From Priapulus caudatus (taxonomy: Eukaryota; Priapulida; Priapulimorpha; Priapulimorphida; Priapulidae), in the NCBI RefSeq assembly GCF_000485595.1, contig NW_014577072.1:248784-312783 (forward strand): a DNA stretch of 64,000 nucleotides, given 5' to 3'. The notes beneath the pieces are model-generated. The model did no database searches, was not told the DNA's origin, and saw only the letters and a program-made list of their open reading frames with translations. The position numbers and the translations under genes are program-made. Below, one piece after another: positions 12,665 through 26,100 of the stretch. The stretch's first letter is position 1. Each line of letters opens with the position of its first letter.

Positions 12665-13787
12665 ACACGCGCGCGCGCACACAACGTACACAACGCACAG
12701 GAAATTCATACAGGCAGAACCCTAAAGAACGCGGACTTTTCTCAATGAAAAATCACACCGCGTGGGGGCAACTGTGTTGCTTGTCGTCGGAACCATTCAG
12801 CAAATCATGCTAGTCGAGTAGTGTTCGCCCTTTCTCTCTAGTCTTATCTTCTTTCTGCTGGTCCCTTTAAGTCGTTTAAATCCCTGACAACAAGCGGCGT
12901 TGAGCGTCTCTCACAGGAAGTGGCATCCATGTTCGCCCGCGGCTACGGCTGCCGAGACGAAATACCTCCGATTGTAAGACAGTGACGATCTCAATGCTTA
13001 CTTCAGTGAGTTGCATCCTTCCCGCATTATAGCATTGGGGCAGCGCGCGACCCATTTACTCGCGATTAAGCCTCGAGTGGTTACTCAATTTAAAACGCAT
13101 CCGTTGCCGTGGCGACAAAGAAATTTCTCGTCAATGGCACATAGACGGAGCGCATGAATGAGGTTGTCGTGCGGCAGGGAGCACGATATGCTAATGAGCG
13201 TATAGTCGTATAGCGGCGCGATATTCCGCCGCATAGTCGCTATCGGAATTCCCCACATTCTCTACGCAGAGGGTAATGTGTCCATGGGAGCTAGATAGGC
13301 TACGCACTGGGCTCGTCTGGGCGTCCGCGCCCGCTCAACTCATTCGCAGTCGATCCGCGTTACCTCTGTGTGACACGAGAGTGAAAATCAACACGGAGCA
13401 ACTGTCAAAACACGTCGCCGGCATTCCCCGTGCGTTTATAGTGTTCTCAGGCGAACGACTCGAAGCGCGTTTAAAAGGCAGCACGATATCGAGTGACAGA
13501 GATTAACAGCAGGCCAGACAGCTTCGCGGGACGAGTAGCTGCCAACTGACTGCCGATATAAGTGGATGAGAGCCGAGGGAAAACATCCTTGTGCTTGTTG
13601 TACGATTGAGTGGCAAATTCACAAAGCTCTGCCCGGCGATTTAATGAGCTACTGTTGCCAAGAGCGGGTCTGTCTGCTGTCGATATGCATTCCGTAGTCT
13701 TGATGGATCCTATGTTGGTGGCCTTGACGTGTTACAGTAAGTGACTCCGTTGCGATTAATACCATAACTCGCTTGTGAAGTGTCTTG

Positions 13788-13838
<51 letters not shown>

Positions 13839-15383
13839 AGTTTCGCTTACGAATCGTCTTGTGTAAACGTGATCTCTTTGTCAATAGGGCGCGGTTTAGC
13901 CTTCGTCATCTCCTTATTTTTACAGCTCCCGTTTTTCCTGTGGCTCTGTAATTTACCATCTGGCGATTGTAAACCGTATTTCATTTCCTTATATAGCTTC
14001 GCCGGTGATTTTGCATACGTATTTCATTCTCGTGATTCACGGAGTCGTCTATCGGTACAGGTCGCGCCTTAATTCCCTGTGCTCCTCTAGCTTTCCGTGC
14101 TCCCTCACCACAACTCCCCCTCTCGCCTTCTACATATATCGTATCTCTTTCCGCCTGCTGTGGTTACAATCTTGCATTGCCGCGGTGTCTGTGGACACGT
14201 AATACCTATACTAGCAAAAACGAATTCGGTTTATAGTGCACAGTCCGTTACTGTAGGTTTTGGAATCACACATGTCGTGTCGTTGCCTCATGCGTGACTA
14301 GCAGCCGCTACTTCCTATATGTACGTATATCTAGATATTTATCATTCTTGCGATGCTTTCCGATTTTTTTTACAGTTATTCAGGTGCGGGCGTGCATCGG
14401 AGCACCACGACGCTGCGCGTATTCATTACAATGCGAAATAAGCGTCGTACTGGACCCGAGAAGTGGCCAAGGAGGCGGCCACTTAAATCTAGATTATACG
14501 CGTAAACCCACTGAAATTGACTACCAGTATCATAAAGAAAGAGCGTTGAGTGTCTGTGTGCCGCTAATCTACCGCACCTGGCAGGTAACGTGCGCGACAA
14601 CAGAAGCAGGAATGTCTTACCGCGGCGATGATGCGAATTGTCGCTGTGTCGGACACACGCGGTACTGCCCAGCTTCCGCGTGCAGCAGCTGCTGAATTCC
14701 TCATTGGAGGAGGGTGTCATTATCTCTGCGAGGCGCATCTCTTATTGGATGCGCACGTGCCGAACCGCTCCCTCCCAGCTGCTGAACGCTACCCGCCCGT
14801 CCATTGTCACAAACAAAATATTCTGCGTAAAAAACAGTAGTTCTTTACTAGAATGGACACCGCGTGTGCGTGCGGATAGCGCCATTGTTCTCCCGTGGCA
14901 CGCACCGTCTTACGGGCGGTTTTTATGGCTGCGACGAGTGCGTCGGTGGTCACGATCTGAAGATTATGTAATAATATGCGTGCCGCGGCCTCGGGATTCT
15001 CTAGCTACTGTCATGATTCATCGATTTTTTAACGTCACCGTCGGAGTGAGTCATAAGCGTTCGCCACTTAACCCTTCTTCACTTCTGCGAGAAGCGAAAT
15101 CTTGCCGGTATTTCCACGAACAAAACCGGAAAGGAAAAACTCTATTCGCGCTATTGTGCGATCCTATCTGGGTGGTCTACGCACGATCCCATGTTTAACC
15201 CGGGCTGTTGTCGCGCATTGTTACTCTGTCTCGAACATCGTATGCTATTGGTAGCGTTAATAGGCAGACGCCTGTCGCATATCACAGATCCAGCGCCGTA
15301 TCAAAGGGCTCTTTATGCGCGTTTGATAGCGGTAGGGAGTAGCTAAGAAAGCAAGCGAGAAAGAGAAAGAATGCACGCGGGGC

Positions 15384-15414
<31 letters not shown>

Positions 15415-18400
15415 AAGGGAAGGGAGGGCGCAGAGTAAGAGAAGGGGGATCGAGAGAGAGAGAAAAAAAAACGAGAGAGGGCGGTAGTAGATATCGGTAA
15501 CGAGAACAGCGCCCCTGGCGGTCGTCGCAGCACTCCGCTGCCGCCCGTAGCGAGAACTAGCCGCGTGCAGATGTTACTGCGCTCGCCTTTCTGCGCTGCT
15601 CTCACAAGATGTTATCTGCCGCGTGCAATACCTCGTTTAATGTCTCGTTGCGTGGTTTCGCGCTCAGATTGGCGGTGCCCCCGTGCAGACCACACCTGCG
15701 TCTGTCTTAAACCTGCTACCGCATTTCGGTAATTGGAGTATAAAGGCGGGGAGGTGAGGTATAGCACATTTTCGTGATAGGTGGTAGCCGCTATCCGGCC
15801 ATCTGCTGGGCATAGTGAAAAGGAACGTGAGGAATGACTATTTGTCACTGTAAGAGAATTTTCCGATTACTAATTGGAATAAATATTGAGCACGTATATA
15901 ACATGGTTATATAGCGCCTATTAGCATGTTAGTTATTGTACAGCTGTTGTATATTAACGAATTATCTTTCCTAACCGTTATACGTTATTACATAATCGCT
16001 GTGATGAGATTAGTGACTTCATTAATATCCGGGAGCCGTGCATTTTGCTGACAATAGCTTGAAGTTATGCTAACCTATGCCATGTTTAGCGCCGTGTCGG
16101 GTCCATTTCACTGAACAGCGTTGACCTCTTAGAACTATTATCTTGTTTATCAGTTAACGCACTAAACAAAGCGCAAACAAAATTGTCTGGGTCTAGCTTC
16201 AGTAGATGTGTGATACTGTTTAGGTCATTACCAGAAAAATGGACCGCCCGCAGGCACTCTGCACCGTGATTTCTTTTCACTATAATCGTCGGCGACAACA
16301 GATATTTCTCCTAATTTCCAGTTTTCGTATCTTATCTGCGTGCGGCCGCATTGTTTACGCGGTTGTTTATTTACGCGTCCGTGTGACATTTATTCCGTCA
16401 TGTTGAGCGTGACAACTCACGACGCGATAACGATGCGACACAATACCGACCGACGGGCCTCAATGTTATCAGCTCGGCTGCTGCTATTTGCTGTCATCTA
16501 TATCCCATAGAGTACACGCAAATTGGTTCCTATTGCGCCGACAACTTCCCAAGTAGATAGCAAGGTTGGGGCCTTATTGCAATGCTATCTGGTGTATCCT
16601 GGCGAGCCGACCTTCTCTAGTTTACACGGGTAGTGGGTGAGGCCGTGGGTATAGGATGCAAGCTCAGACTGTCTGCTAAGCGTGTGTGGTTAACGTTTGT
16701 GGCCGTTGTTGGCAAATTGGGAAGATCGGTCTTTCTTAAACAAAATGTATGATCAGCGAGGCGTCGCAGAAAGAGTGAGAAATGTAATGATCTGGTGGAT
16801 ATGTGATGCAGAGTTTGTAATGTAAAGCGAAACCAGTCATACACATTAAACGCACCTACGCGATGAAAACTAGAGACAGTTATTATGCATTTATACGCAT
16901 TTTCAGAGGAAGGACGTGGTGAAATTTAAATAACAAACGACGTCTTCGTGATAGCAGTATTCACAGTATTAATGATGATCTTTTTCTAGAGAGATCCTGC
17001 GTGAAATTTTGTAAAATTTGCACGTCAATTTCTTTATCATTATCTTTGAAAGATAACCCGTCTCGATTTTACAGCTGTGCAAAACACCGGTGCTAGCGCA
17101 TTAGAAGTATAATTTTTCTCAGGATCTGTTTTACATTCTACAGATGATACATCATCTCAGTGTGACATCTTTGTTGAGCTTTAGGCCATGAAACGTTGAG
17201 TAAATGTTTTTTCAAGACTGACGCGTGATGCTGCTAGTGCAAGCGTGCTACATTGGATCAATGACGAAAAAAGGCTCGCTTTAAGAATACAATTCGTTTT
17301 TCCTCAATGCTAATGAAATAGTAGTCATTTTAAACATGAAATACAGTAGTTTCATCTGTAAGACATTTCTCGGGACGTGAGCACTGACTGAGAGCTTGGT
17401 TTCTTAGGGTGGCAACATGTAGGCAGAAGGCCTCGGTAATTATATCGTCCTTCGCGGTAAAATACATTGCGAGCTCAGAAATTTAGGAAGCAAATAGTTT
17501 CAAACTGCTGCGTTGAGCCTACAGCCAGCAGCAGTGTTTTCCGGGGACTTTGCGAGTACTCATCAACCAATATAAGTGGATTCTACAGTGTTGTAAACCC
17601 GCTCCTAAGTGCTGTTTCCTGTGCGCAATTTGACAACGACTTTGAAAGTGTCTTAGACTTGTGTCAGTTTGCATTCTCTAATGGTGTCCGTCGTTAAGTG
17701 CAGTGCAAGGTTAACGTACGTGGAGGGGTCATGCACGAAAGACGCGAATGAGTCTGTCATTTCGTGACGAGTTCATGGCGATTGAACCCAATTGAGAGGT
17801 AGAAAGACTTGACCTGAGAATCATAGGGCTGTCTTGGTATGCGTTCCTTTCTCGGTGCAACTCGATGCTCGAGTTTATTAATCCGCGGGTTTCCGCACAC
17901 AAATTTACGCGTTAATAAATGTTTCCGCTGACATGCGAAGTAAGATTGTGACATCCAAGAGTACACCTGGTTTTTGTCTTACGTGGTTTTTCCTCAGTTA
18001 ATATCTTGTTGGATGAATAGCAGCTAGGCGTGGTCGTGGGGCAGGCACCCCCGCCCCTGCTACCAAATCACCATCATCTTCACGGTCACAGCTACCGGTT
18101 CAGAGCGATAGCCGCACGTTGTCTCCGCGTACGTATAGTGCTGTTCATAGCTGATCCAGCCCGGCAACGTGTAATTTCGATAACAACTATTGTTATCGCT
18201 GTCTGGTTGAACTCATTTAAGGCCAGCGCCGAATTTATCAGTGTCAAATTTTGAATTATCTTCCATTTTGCGACTTCCTAGTGTAGTCACGCTTGCCGCA
18301 AATATGAGCGCTTGCATTTGGCCTTTTCAATCTCGGGCTGTCATTGGTCTGTGTCAATAGCAATGCCTCGTGACGGTTATAACAACCTGATGTAGGCGAA

Positions 18401-21013
18401 CTATTACATAATCCGAGTAGAGTGATATCTCTGGTGACGTCATCGTATTGTGAAAAGATTGCATTTTGATGTTGTAAGCGCGACACGTGTACGTACACGT
18501 GTGTCATTTGTGTTTGTCTTTCTGCCACTATATGACTATCTATAAAACTGAAATGATATTGCGTCACCCTGGCTGTAAGTTGATTATTTATTTATTGATG
18601 GCGCAACGCATTGATGCTGAGATATTAACTATTGTGATTATGGGCTGTCAGAATTTACACGTCTGCGCATTGCGTGTTATCTTGGTTTTTAATCATTTCC
18701 TTCGGTGAGATTCCTATGATTACCGAATGATTTCTCTGCACTTTCACGGTTATCCATTTTATGGCCACTTGTTTTGCATGCGTGAACTTCATATGCACTA
18801 GTGCTGTTATATTTTTTTAGTATCATCTGCAGGCTGACAGTCATATAACTAGTGTCCGTATATATACTGCAATTTATCGTATGTATAATACCTTGATAAT
18901 ACGTGTGCAGGCAGAAATTCTCAGGAATAATTTCACCCTCGATTGTGCGCAGTTGCCTTGGACATTTGGCCTATTTTTAGGCGTCTAAATCTACTGTGTG
19001 GGCTTGCATGTGTAGAATGCATGCAGCATATATAGGCAATTAATATTAAGTAATTTCAAGTGTCTATTTCGACGGGCGCATAAACAGAAATGTATGTCTT
19101 ATCTATTTCTTTGGTTAATTTGCGAAGAGTTGCGATCTTTAACGGGTTTCTCTAGCATGCAGGTAAGACAGGCAAGATGATTATCTTCATTAAACGCGTG
19201 CGGTAGCGTGTGACACACGTATAACTAGCGGCGGGGTAGTTGCCAATGTTTGCATGAATTATCTTCAGGTAGTTTTGGCTTTTGCCGCTCTGCCACACAA
19301 GGTGCCGTATCCGATACTGTCCTGCGTAGCCACTCTCAGACATCTGCTGCGAAGATCCGTCATTACCGCGTGATTTATGCATTATGTAGATCGCTCCCAT
19401 CACCCAACGCTCTCAGTATGACTGAACATTCTCCTGCATAGCAGCAGCAGCAGCAGCAGCAGCAGTAGAAGTAGTAGTAGCAGTAGCAGTAGCAGTAGGA
19501 GCAGTAGCATTAGCATTAGCAGTAGCAGTAGCAGCACCAGTAGCATTAGCATTAGCAGTAGCAGTAGCAGCACCAGTAGCAGTAGCAGTAGCAGTAGCAG
19601 TAGCAGTAGCAGTAGCAGTAGCAGTAGCAGTAGCAGTAGCAGTAGCAGTAGCAGTAGCAGCACCAGTAGCAGTAGCAGTAGCAGTAGCAGTAGCAGTAGC
19701 AGTAGCAGTAGCGGTAGCAGCAGCAGCAGCAGCAGCAACAACAACAGCAACAACAGCAGCAGCAACAACAGCACTGATACAGATCAGCATCCTCGTGGCA
19801 ACGAATGTTGTCGTAATAATGCGCGACAATCATCCATCCACAAACGAGGCAGCACGTGCGTGCGCGCGTGTTTGCATGCGTGCGTGCGTCGTGTGCGTGA
19901 GCGCGTGAGAGAATTTTTCGAGAACAGAACGCCGCTACGCGTGCATATATACAGCCTGTCGCGACATTTTAGTGGTGCGCTTGTTTGTTACCGCCGCCGC
20001 CTTACAAGAACAGGACCCGTGTGGCCAGCAGGCGCGAGGAGATGTAGAGGTACCGCTCACAACCCAGCGAGACATCTAACGGCGTCACTGGGGGGTCGCG
20101 TGATGTCACTGCGCGCGTGTGCAATAAGATGGGGCTGCGGGCGCTCAGGCCAGTCATAGTAGTGACGGAGCATGCAGGTGATGTGCGCACCTGGGACACT
20201 CCGGTCTATCCAGCGGGACGCCTGATAGCGCAGAGAACGCCCTTTGATCCTCTTACTTGACGTGCGCTAGATATTTCCAGTGTGGAGAGTTTTTGCTGCC
20301 TATTCAGGTATGGATATGATATTTTAACTGCGTTTACGTAACAGCACGCGTAACCTAATGCGGTAACCTTTTGTGACCTTGCGATATTCGCAAGACAGTT
20401 CGATGAGTTGTCGATTCATCAGTTGCGCACAATAATTATTTTGTTATGTGGCAGAGTACATTCTCATATACTATGTAATAATGAAACACGAAACGAAACC
20501 GCTTTTCTTTTTACAAAAACACAAATTGAACACACACACGCACGCACACGCGGGCGCGCGTACGCACGCACGCACGCACGCACGCACGGACGCACGCACG
20601 GACACGCATATATATTACATGTGTAATCGTGGCGTTTTTACCTATCAACTTTTAGAAAAGGTTAGTTTGAATATAATGTGAAGGTTAATGTTATCATCAG
20701 TGACAAAAAACATCTAGCAATGCGTGCTGTGCTGTGTGCTCCCGTTTCGATCACGGCCGTCGCGCTCCTGGCCGGCCGAGGGCCATAGCCTTCCCCTGAA
20801 ACCACGTGTGGTCCGTGTCGTTCCAGCTCGAATATTCAGATTATTCAATTTTGCGATACGGGGTGAGGTGCGTGTGAGAGTTTTCCCTTTTCACTATATC
20901 GCGTCGGCCAGCGCACCTGGAGCATTATCCCCCCGGCGCTCTCAATGCAGGAATAAACGCTGACAAGATTGCAACAACGCCAGCCTCCCACTGCGCGCGC
21001 GGCCGCGGCTCCC

Positions 21014-21078
<65 letters not shown>

Positions 21079-22078
21079 CTCTCTCTCCCTCTCCCTCTTT
21101 TCTCTCCCCTCTCTCTCCCTCTCCCCTCTCCCCTCTCTCCCCCTCCTCTCCCTCTCTCTCTCTCTCTCTTTTTTCCCCTCTCTCCCTCTCGCTCTCTCTT
21201 TCTCTCTCGTTCTCTTTGCGAGTGGTAACATGGCGGACAGCGATACGGCAGCGCGCGGCATACGCGCCCATACACGCCGCGCGGTGCGAAACTTTTCAAT
21301 TAAATGGGACCACCCGAGGTCGAGCGATCTTTATTGCGATCGCGCGTATACGGTTGATTCTCAACAGCTGCTGTTTAATATCGGTATAAATTGGCGATTT
21401 TCACAGGTGATTTACTATGTATCGCGATGATGAGCGATCGCTGGTGGATGGGAAGGAGGGGGGGAGGAGGAGGAAGAGGAGTAGGAGGAGGTGGAGGAGG
21501 TGGTGGAGGTGGTGGAGGTGGAAGAGGAGGAGGAGGTGGAGGAGGTGGTGGTGGACGAGGAGTAGGAGGCGGAGAAGGAGGTGGTGGTGGACGAGGAGTA
21601 GTAGGAGGAGGAGGAGGAGAAGGAGGAGGAGGAGGAGGAAGAGGAGGAGGAAGAGGAGGAGGTGGAGGAGAAGAAGGTGGTGGTGGACGAGAAGTAGGAG
21701 GAGGAGGAGGAGGAGGAGGAGGGAGGAGGAGGAGGGGGAGGAGGAGGAGGAGGATGTTGGTGGTGGTTGGTGGCGGTGAGGGGTGGTGGTGGTGGTGGTA
21801 GTGGTGGTGGTTAGGTCATGGGTAGGGTGAGGGAGGAATGGAGGGTTGGGGCAGCGGTGAGGAGGGGGAGGAGAGACAGTGTCACCATATGTTCATCAAC
21901 CCTTCCAGGCAGCGCGCATTGCGCAGGCGTTGCAATGAATAAATGTCTATCTATATATCTATATGAAACACTGTTAGATTCATATCGACGCACAGTGCTA
22001 TAGACGCGACTTTTTCGCGCTTTTGTTTTCTTCAGTCTCTCTGTTTTGCCTCGTATCCCTCTCTCTGTCTCTCTCTAG

Positions 22079-22138
<60 letters not shown>

Positions 22139-22140
22139 CT

Positions 22141-22194
<54 letters not shown>

Positions 22195-22888
22195 TCTCTC
22201 CATATATATATTATATATTCACACACGCGCGAACGCATGCACGTAAGCATTTATACTATATATATATATATATATATATGCGGTTTTAGGGTTATATATC
22301 TGCCGTGGACAGTGAGCTGGCCATTTCTAACCCGAGGCTCTCGCTCCACTTACATATACCAGCTCAACTAATTGGCCTCGCCTTCCTTTCTTTATGAAAC
22401 TTCCTTCGCCCGAGGGCTCAGATAGGCAGATGATAGGACCTAGGCAGCGCAGCGTTGCTGACGGTCGTACCCGCATCCGATTTCCTCTGCCTGTCTGCCG
22501 TCTCTCTCTCTCTCTCTCTCAGTCTTTTTCTCTTTCTCTCTACCTGTGTGTGTGTGCGCGCGCGTGTGTGGTGTGTGTGTGTGTCGTGTGTGTGTGTGTG
22601 CTGTGTCGTGTGCTGTGTGCGTGCGTGGTGCGTTGCGTGCGTGCGTGCGTGCGTCGCGTGCGTGCGTGCGTGCGTGCGTGCTTGTGCCGTGCGTGCGGGC
22701 GTGCCGTGTCGGCGTGGTGCGTGCGTTGCCGTATTCGCGTGGCAGTTGCGTCGTGCGTTGACGTGCGTGCGTGCGTGCGTGCGTCGCGATGCGTGCCCCG
22801 TTGTGTAGGTGCTGTGGCTGACTGTGTGTGTGTGTGTTTGTGTGCGTGCGTGCGTGCGTGTGTGCGTGCGTGCGCGCGCGTGTGTGTG

Positions 22889-22949
<61 letters not shown>

Positions 22950-23074
22950 ATCTCTCGCTCTCTATATATATATATATATATCTCTCTCTCTTTCTCTCTC
23001 TCTCTATCTATCTATCTCTCTTTCGCGCGCGCTCTCTCTCTCTCTCTATCTATCTATCTCTCTTTCGCGCGCTC

Positions 23075-23118
<44 letters not shown>

Positions 23119-26100
23119 TCTTTCGCGCGCGCTCTCTCTCTCTATCTATCTATCTCTCTTTCGCGCGCTCTCTTTCTCTCGCCCATGCTTACTCGCGCTC
23201 GCCCCCTCTCGCTCTCACTCTATATCTATCTATCTATCTATCTCTCTTTCGCACTCTCTCTTTCTCTCGCTTACGCTTACTCGCGCTCGCCCCCTCTCGC
23301 TCTCTCGTGCTCGCGCTCGCACTCTTCTCTCCTCTCTCGCTCTCACTACTTGTGTACTCATTCAATCGCGCTCTCTCCCTTCTCTCGCTATTCCTACTCG
23401 CGCATTCTCTCCCTCTCACCTTCTCCTTCTCTCTGTACAATTGATCTTGTCTGGGACTATATATTGTAGCGACCATAGCCGTGGTGAACATGAAATAGTA
23501 GCAGTAGCATAGTGTCACTGACTTACTGGAATATTGCCAACTAGAGGTAACGCTGCGTGTTGTTTGTAACTAAAGTCGCCGTGAGGTCTGAAATACCTGA
23601 TCAAGTAGGAAAAAGAAGAAAGCTTGTGTGGCGAATTCGTCGCCATGCCAACAGCCAGCGCACGAAATTTATGATGACATTTTTAGATGGCTATCTGATA
23701 TTTGCTCAGGGCACTGTCGGAAGAGTGCATCAATGCGTTTGAATCAGTAGAAACACATCGGACAGCTCTATTCTTTATATCTCTATCTATCGCACTGTAC
23801 ATAAATAAATAAATAAACAAATATATATATATATATATACGTCGTGTAGCCGAGTACGCTTTACGCGTATATAACTAATTTAGTGTATGCGTACGTATAT
23901 AGTTTGCTCAAGGCGCTATAACTACCGACCGGTTTACGACTATAATTCAATTATTCGCAGCACTAATAAATTATTTGCGTGATCACTTCATTCAGCGAAA
24001 CATCCGCTCGTTTGTTTTCTCGTCTTTTCACCTCACCTGTCATTGTCTCTCGTATCACAGCGAGAGGAAGCAACATCAGCGCCGTGAAATGAATTCTTTT
24101 TCGCCTATCCAATTTCTCTCAATAGAATTTGCATAGTAATGTTCTGCAGCCGACCAAGACGAGTTGAACAAGCGTTCGTACAGCTTTCGGCTGTCTGTTG
24201 GAATTTATTTTCTGTCGCCATGCCGCGTTCTATTTGTCTCGAGTCTGCAGTACGATAGCGAAATATATAGGCAGTGGGTGAAAAGCGCAGCGCACATTTA
24301 AATTCGCGTGAATATTTTTTTCTGACATCAATTAATGTATGTGGTTATACGACTTTTTCTACCAAGGCATATTCGTGTTTTTTTCTGCAATTGACATGTT
24401 TACTGTGGGATGTTAAAGTAATAACTTTACTGTGTTTTCTTTATATTTGAGAGCATTCAGCCATTGTTATAGTTTCGATGCAATAAAACCGTTTAATGAA
24501 CCTTACGGTAAATTCATGTGAACCCAATAGTAATTATTTTATATACTATGTGCAGAAACGTTAATCGATTTCATTTTGTCAAATTCAGTAATCAGTTCTT
24601 GATCTGTACAGTTTACCAATTTCTGTCTGACCATGAGCATAGGGCTGGAAAATGACTAGAAGTATGAGTTGCACTAGAATAGCGATGTGTTAGACTATAA
24701 TAGTATAATCCCAGCAATATCGTGGTTCCATCGCATGCCCTAGAGCCACAAAACCTGCTGGAGTTTATGAGGCACTATTAGGCTCAGAACATGCAAGGTT
24801 CGCATTAAAATTTCAGGCTATAATTTGGTCAATCAGATTTATTCCTCATTTAGGAATGTTGAATTTGAAACTGTGCTAATTTGGTATGTACAACCTGTCT
24901 GGCCATGAAAGAGTAGTTCTTTACTGCATGTGCGTGTGTCGTTCTCGTGCACATAGCTTCAGTCGGAATCACATAATCAACCTTGTGTTGTCAAAGTTCA
25001 GAGGAAATGCAGAGAGAAATTCGAAATATTGTCTATTGTCGAAACTGGCTTTTATACAATGGAATATGTGGGGTTAGGGTCGTAAAAGAGGACGACTTCG
25101 CAGCTATCCAGTAAGCAACACATGGTTATAAACAGGAAGAATAGTTAAACAAAGGTCTGAGGCTATTGTTGCATATAGTGGTGCGTGTGATCTTCAAAAG
25201 CATTCAGGTTCCTTGACTACACTGCGTAGTCTGTTAAATTGTCACGTGATACTGTAGCATCATAACACAATAACACTCCTATACACTGTTATTACCAAGG
25301 TTCAAGACATCTATCACTTTATTGCGTGCAAAACACTACAAGTGGTCCTCTGCAGGTCAGTCACGCCACTGGTTAACGTTACGTGACCCTACCCCCTTTA
25401 CGTAATAACCGCATAATACACCCGCATAACTTGTTAGCTTGTTCTCTTTGCGGTATGTATTGATATAATAAGCTGTCAAGTCTATTGCTTGGTTTAGTGC
25501 ATCTCTCTCGCTTTGAGTGTAATGACGTACCCCATCCTGTGTTTTGGGGAACTAGTTTAATAATTAGATACTGATGAGCAATTTAACAATTAACCAAACT
25601 TAGCTATAATTTATAGAAACTGCTCTCCCTTTGTATAGATTTGCTTATTTGTCGACGTATTTATATTGTAATCTAAAGAACATCAACATCCTGCAATAAC
25701 GTGGGTTGTTATAGTTATATCAGTGAAGTATAATGTGAACTATCATAATACATGAACGCGTCATGTGCCTCTCCTGCAGGTCTATTACAAAGCAATAAAG
25801 GACATAGAAGCTGGCGAAGAGATGTTGCTCTACGAGAGAGATGCTGTCTACCCAGAGAGTGAGCTGGAGAACCTACCCGTAGATGAAGGTAGGGGGATGA
25901 TTTACTCAAATCAACATATTTCTGAATACGGCCAGTAAAATAACGATCATCCCGCACGAATGGTAACAGCTTGGCCTTTGAGATAGAGGAAGGAAGCGTC
26001 ACCACAAATGTTTAATATGCATTCATGTCGATCTGCTCATCAGATGAGAAATCATACGAATGCAAGTGTGGCGAGGTGTTCCGGTCAAAGGTGGCGCTGC

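Larger units (their letters stand above)
10192..25779 (+). other. Giant intron of copy A splitting the PR domain (15.6 kb)
   Basis: GT-AG intron of 15,588 nt between the PR-domain exon and the PR-end exon (12,893 nt in copy B). It contains five conserved non-coding blocks shared in order with copy B (11246-11416, 12851-12965, 14600-14788, 18015-18193, 20080-20204) and many simple repeats, listed separately. In the remaining stretches (for example 10210-11245, 13000-13790, 13840-14590, 15490-18010, 18200-19430 and 23450-25770) I see no gene, no recognisable transposon ORF and no structured RNA. Confidence 0.85.

Noticed and set aside
14638-14788. 44-codon peptide shared with the ORF at 51363-52034
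   Set aside because: No ATG start. The frames separate at a 7-bp indel and conservation is just as good outside codons.
18030-18254. Pro/His-rich ORF shared with the - strand near 49200
   Set aside because: Conserved only within block F, with different continuations in each copy.
22394-23512. 372-codon ORF on the + strand
   Set aside because: Runs through TC, GTGC and TATC microsatellites. Three frames are open at once, as expected of repeats.
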